Positions 17,719 through 18,493 of a stretch of 18,493 bases of DNA are shown piece by piece. The stretch is taken from positions 171,193 to 189,685 of the forward strand of contig MU278383.1 of the NCBI GenBank assembly GCA_022385755.1, in the 5' to 3' direction. The position numbers and the translations under genes were made by a program. The notes under the pieces are model-generated. The model was not told where the DNA came from. It searched no databases and was given only the letters and a program-made list of their open reading frames with translations. This DNA comes from Trametopsis cervina. Lineage: Eukaryota; Basidiomycota; Agaricomycetes; Polyporales; Irpicaceae. Numbering within the stretch: position 1 is the stretch's first letter; each line of letters starts with the position of its first letter.

Positions 17719-18493
17719 AGTAAGCACAACCTCTCCCTGTTGGGAAGGCCGCTGAAAGCATTGGTGCTTTGCTAACGCTTGGCTCTGCATAGTGCCCAAG
17801 GCGTCTTCTTCGAAGTCGAAAGACCTTCGCAAGGATCTCCCTCCTGCCTCTGTTCCACGAGTACGGAACAAGCTCCCACAATCTTTCTTTGACGCGCTCA
17901 AAGAAAAACGACAAGCCGGTTCTCCCCATCGGTTTACCAACTCCGACGTACGCGCTATCGTCGACTTCGTCTCCACACCCCCGGAACGAGTCCATCGCCC
18001 CGTCCTCACCGAAGAATGCCTTCGTCAAGACCGTGAAGCTCTCGACAAGGCTTACGAACAGTTCCGTCGCGAGAAAGCCGACCTCGAGCGAGAACGCGCA
18101 GCGCTTCCTCCGAAGCCCCATCTCCTCGAACGCCTCTCCGACGTCGCCTCCGCCAACGCTCGTAAAGCCGCGGCAACCCTCTCCGCCCCGAAGCCGATCT
18201 TAATCGACTTCAACAAGAAAACGAACGAGGATCTAGCTAAGCTCCTAGGTCCCCGCTTCGAAGCCGTTCAAAGGCGCTTGCAACCTCTCTTCAACTGTGA
18301 AAAGAGATACAAGCTTGCCCCAGACCTGAAACAGGGTTTTGAGCGTGTGGTACACCTGGTAGACGATCTCTATCAGGCGCTTGAGCTCCGACTGGAAGGC
18401 TGGTCGCTTCAGGACAAGAAAGTCCTTGAACGCTGCTTCCTGCTTTTGAAGGGTTACTCCTTCACCCCGCTTCGACCCCAGTACGAGAAGCAC
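17719..18493 (+). CDS. Unrecognised charged protein (gag-like?), start codon split by an intron, 3' end missing
   Basis: From 17793 a frame stays open to the window edge (234 codons with the split start) and contains no methionine, so its start must be upstream. The frame has a stop at 17753-17755 and no ATG after it. A predicted intron 17720-17792 (donor GTAAGC, branch GCTAAC at about 17771, acceptor GCATAG) joins A at 17719 to TG at 17793, giving ATG CCC AAG. The product begins MPKASSSKSKDLRK and is Lys/Arg/Glu-rich. About residues 84-105 (REALDKAYEQFRREKADLER) look like a coiled coil, and about 185-234 are helical (ERVVHLVDDLYQALELRLEG). Third codon positions favour C, unlike the LINE. I see no zinc knuckle, protease or other named domain in the part present. 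If the segment before it is an LTR, this would be gag; otherwise it is a host or transposon gene of unknown role. Confidence 0.6.

Noticed and set aside
17654..18121. Minus-strand frame of 155 aa at the right end
   Set aside because: It is antisense to the long plus-strand frame, which has stronger C-ending codon bias and a coherent splice model.

Overview
The window looks like repeat-rich nuclear DNA of an agaricomycete (mushroom-type) basidiomycete. Two genes that can be modelled are broken by many introns of about 37-58 bp with fungal GTRNGT donors. A KDZ (Kyakuja-Dileera-Zisupton) transposase with a CxC2 cysteine cluster, a Tad1-like LINE and a hypothetical-protein family that I recall as expanded in Agaricomycetes point the same way. 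No bacterial features, rRNA, convincing tRNA or CRISPR are visible.

Layout: (1) 1-439, minus strand, 3' part of an unrecognised gene running off the left edge. (2) 772-2940, minus strand, a four-exon gene whose exons join without a frame break into 668 residues of unknown function. (3) 2941-3730, a divergent intergenic region with GA-rich sequence and candidate leader exons. (4) 3731-7888, plus strand, a KDZ transposase that joins without a stop across twelve exons into about 1205 residues; the CxC2 cysteines and candidate catalytic acids are present. (5) About 8095-9090, a strongly decayed tandem array of roughly 57-76 bp units. (6) About 9091-15790, minus strand, a structurally intact LINE: ORF1 with three zinc knuckles, overlapped by four bases by ORF2 (endonuclease, reverse transcriptase, RNase H, CCHC), followed by a repeat-rich 3' region with a G-quadruplex motif. 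(7) 15791-17090, gene remnants and a short ORF with a good start context. (8) 17096-18493, a promoter or LTR-like segment followed by an open frame of 234 codons that contains no methionine and leaves the right edge.

The most unusual structures are at the right end. A leader intron (17450-17516) is bounded by a perfect 20-bp direct repeat, so that splicing gives the same RNA as a deletion between the repeats. A second predicted intron (17720-17792) splits the start codon: splicing would join an A to TG and create the only ATG available to the downstream frame. Seven TATTGT(T/C) motifs sit just upstream of a TATA box there.

Functionally the window is a mosaic of mobile elements. Two of them, the KDZ transposase gene and the LINE, show no inactivating lesion in the sequence and may have been active recently. 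Family calls come from motif recognition by eye; no database search or transcript data were available.
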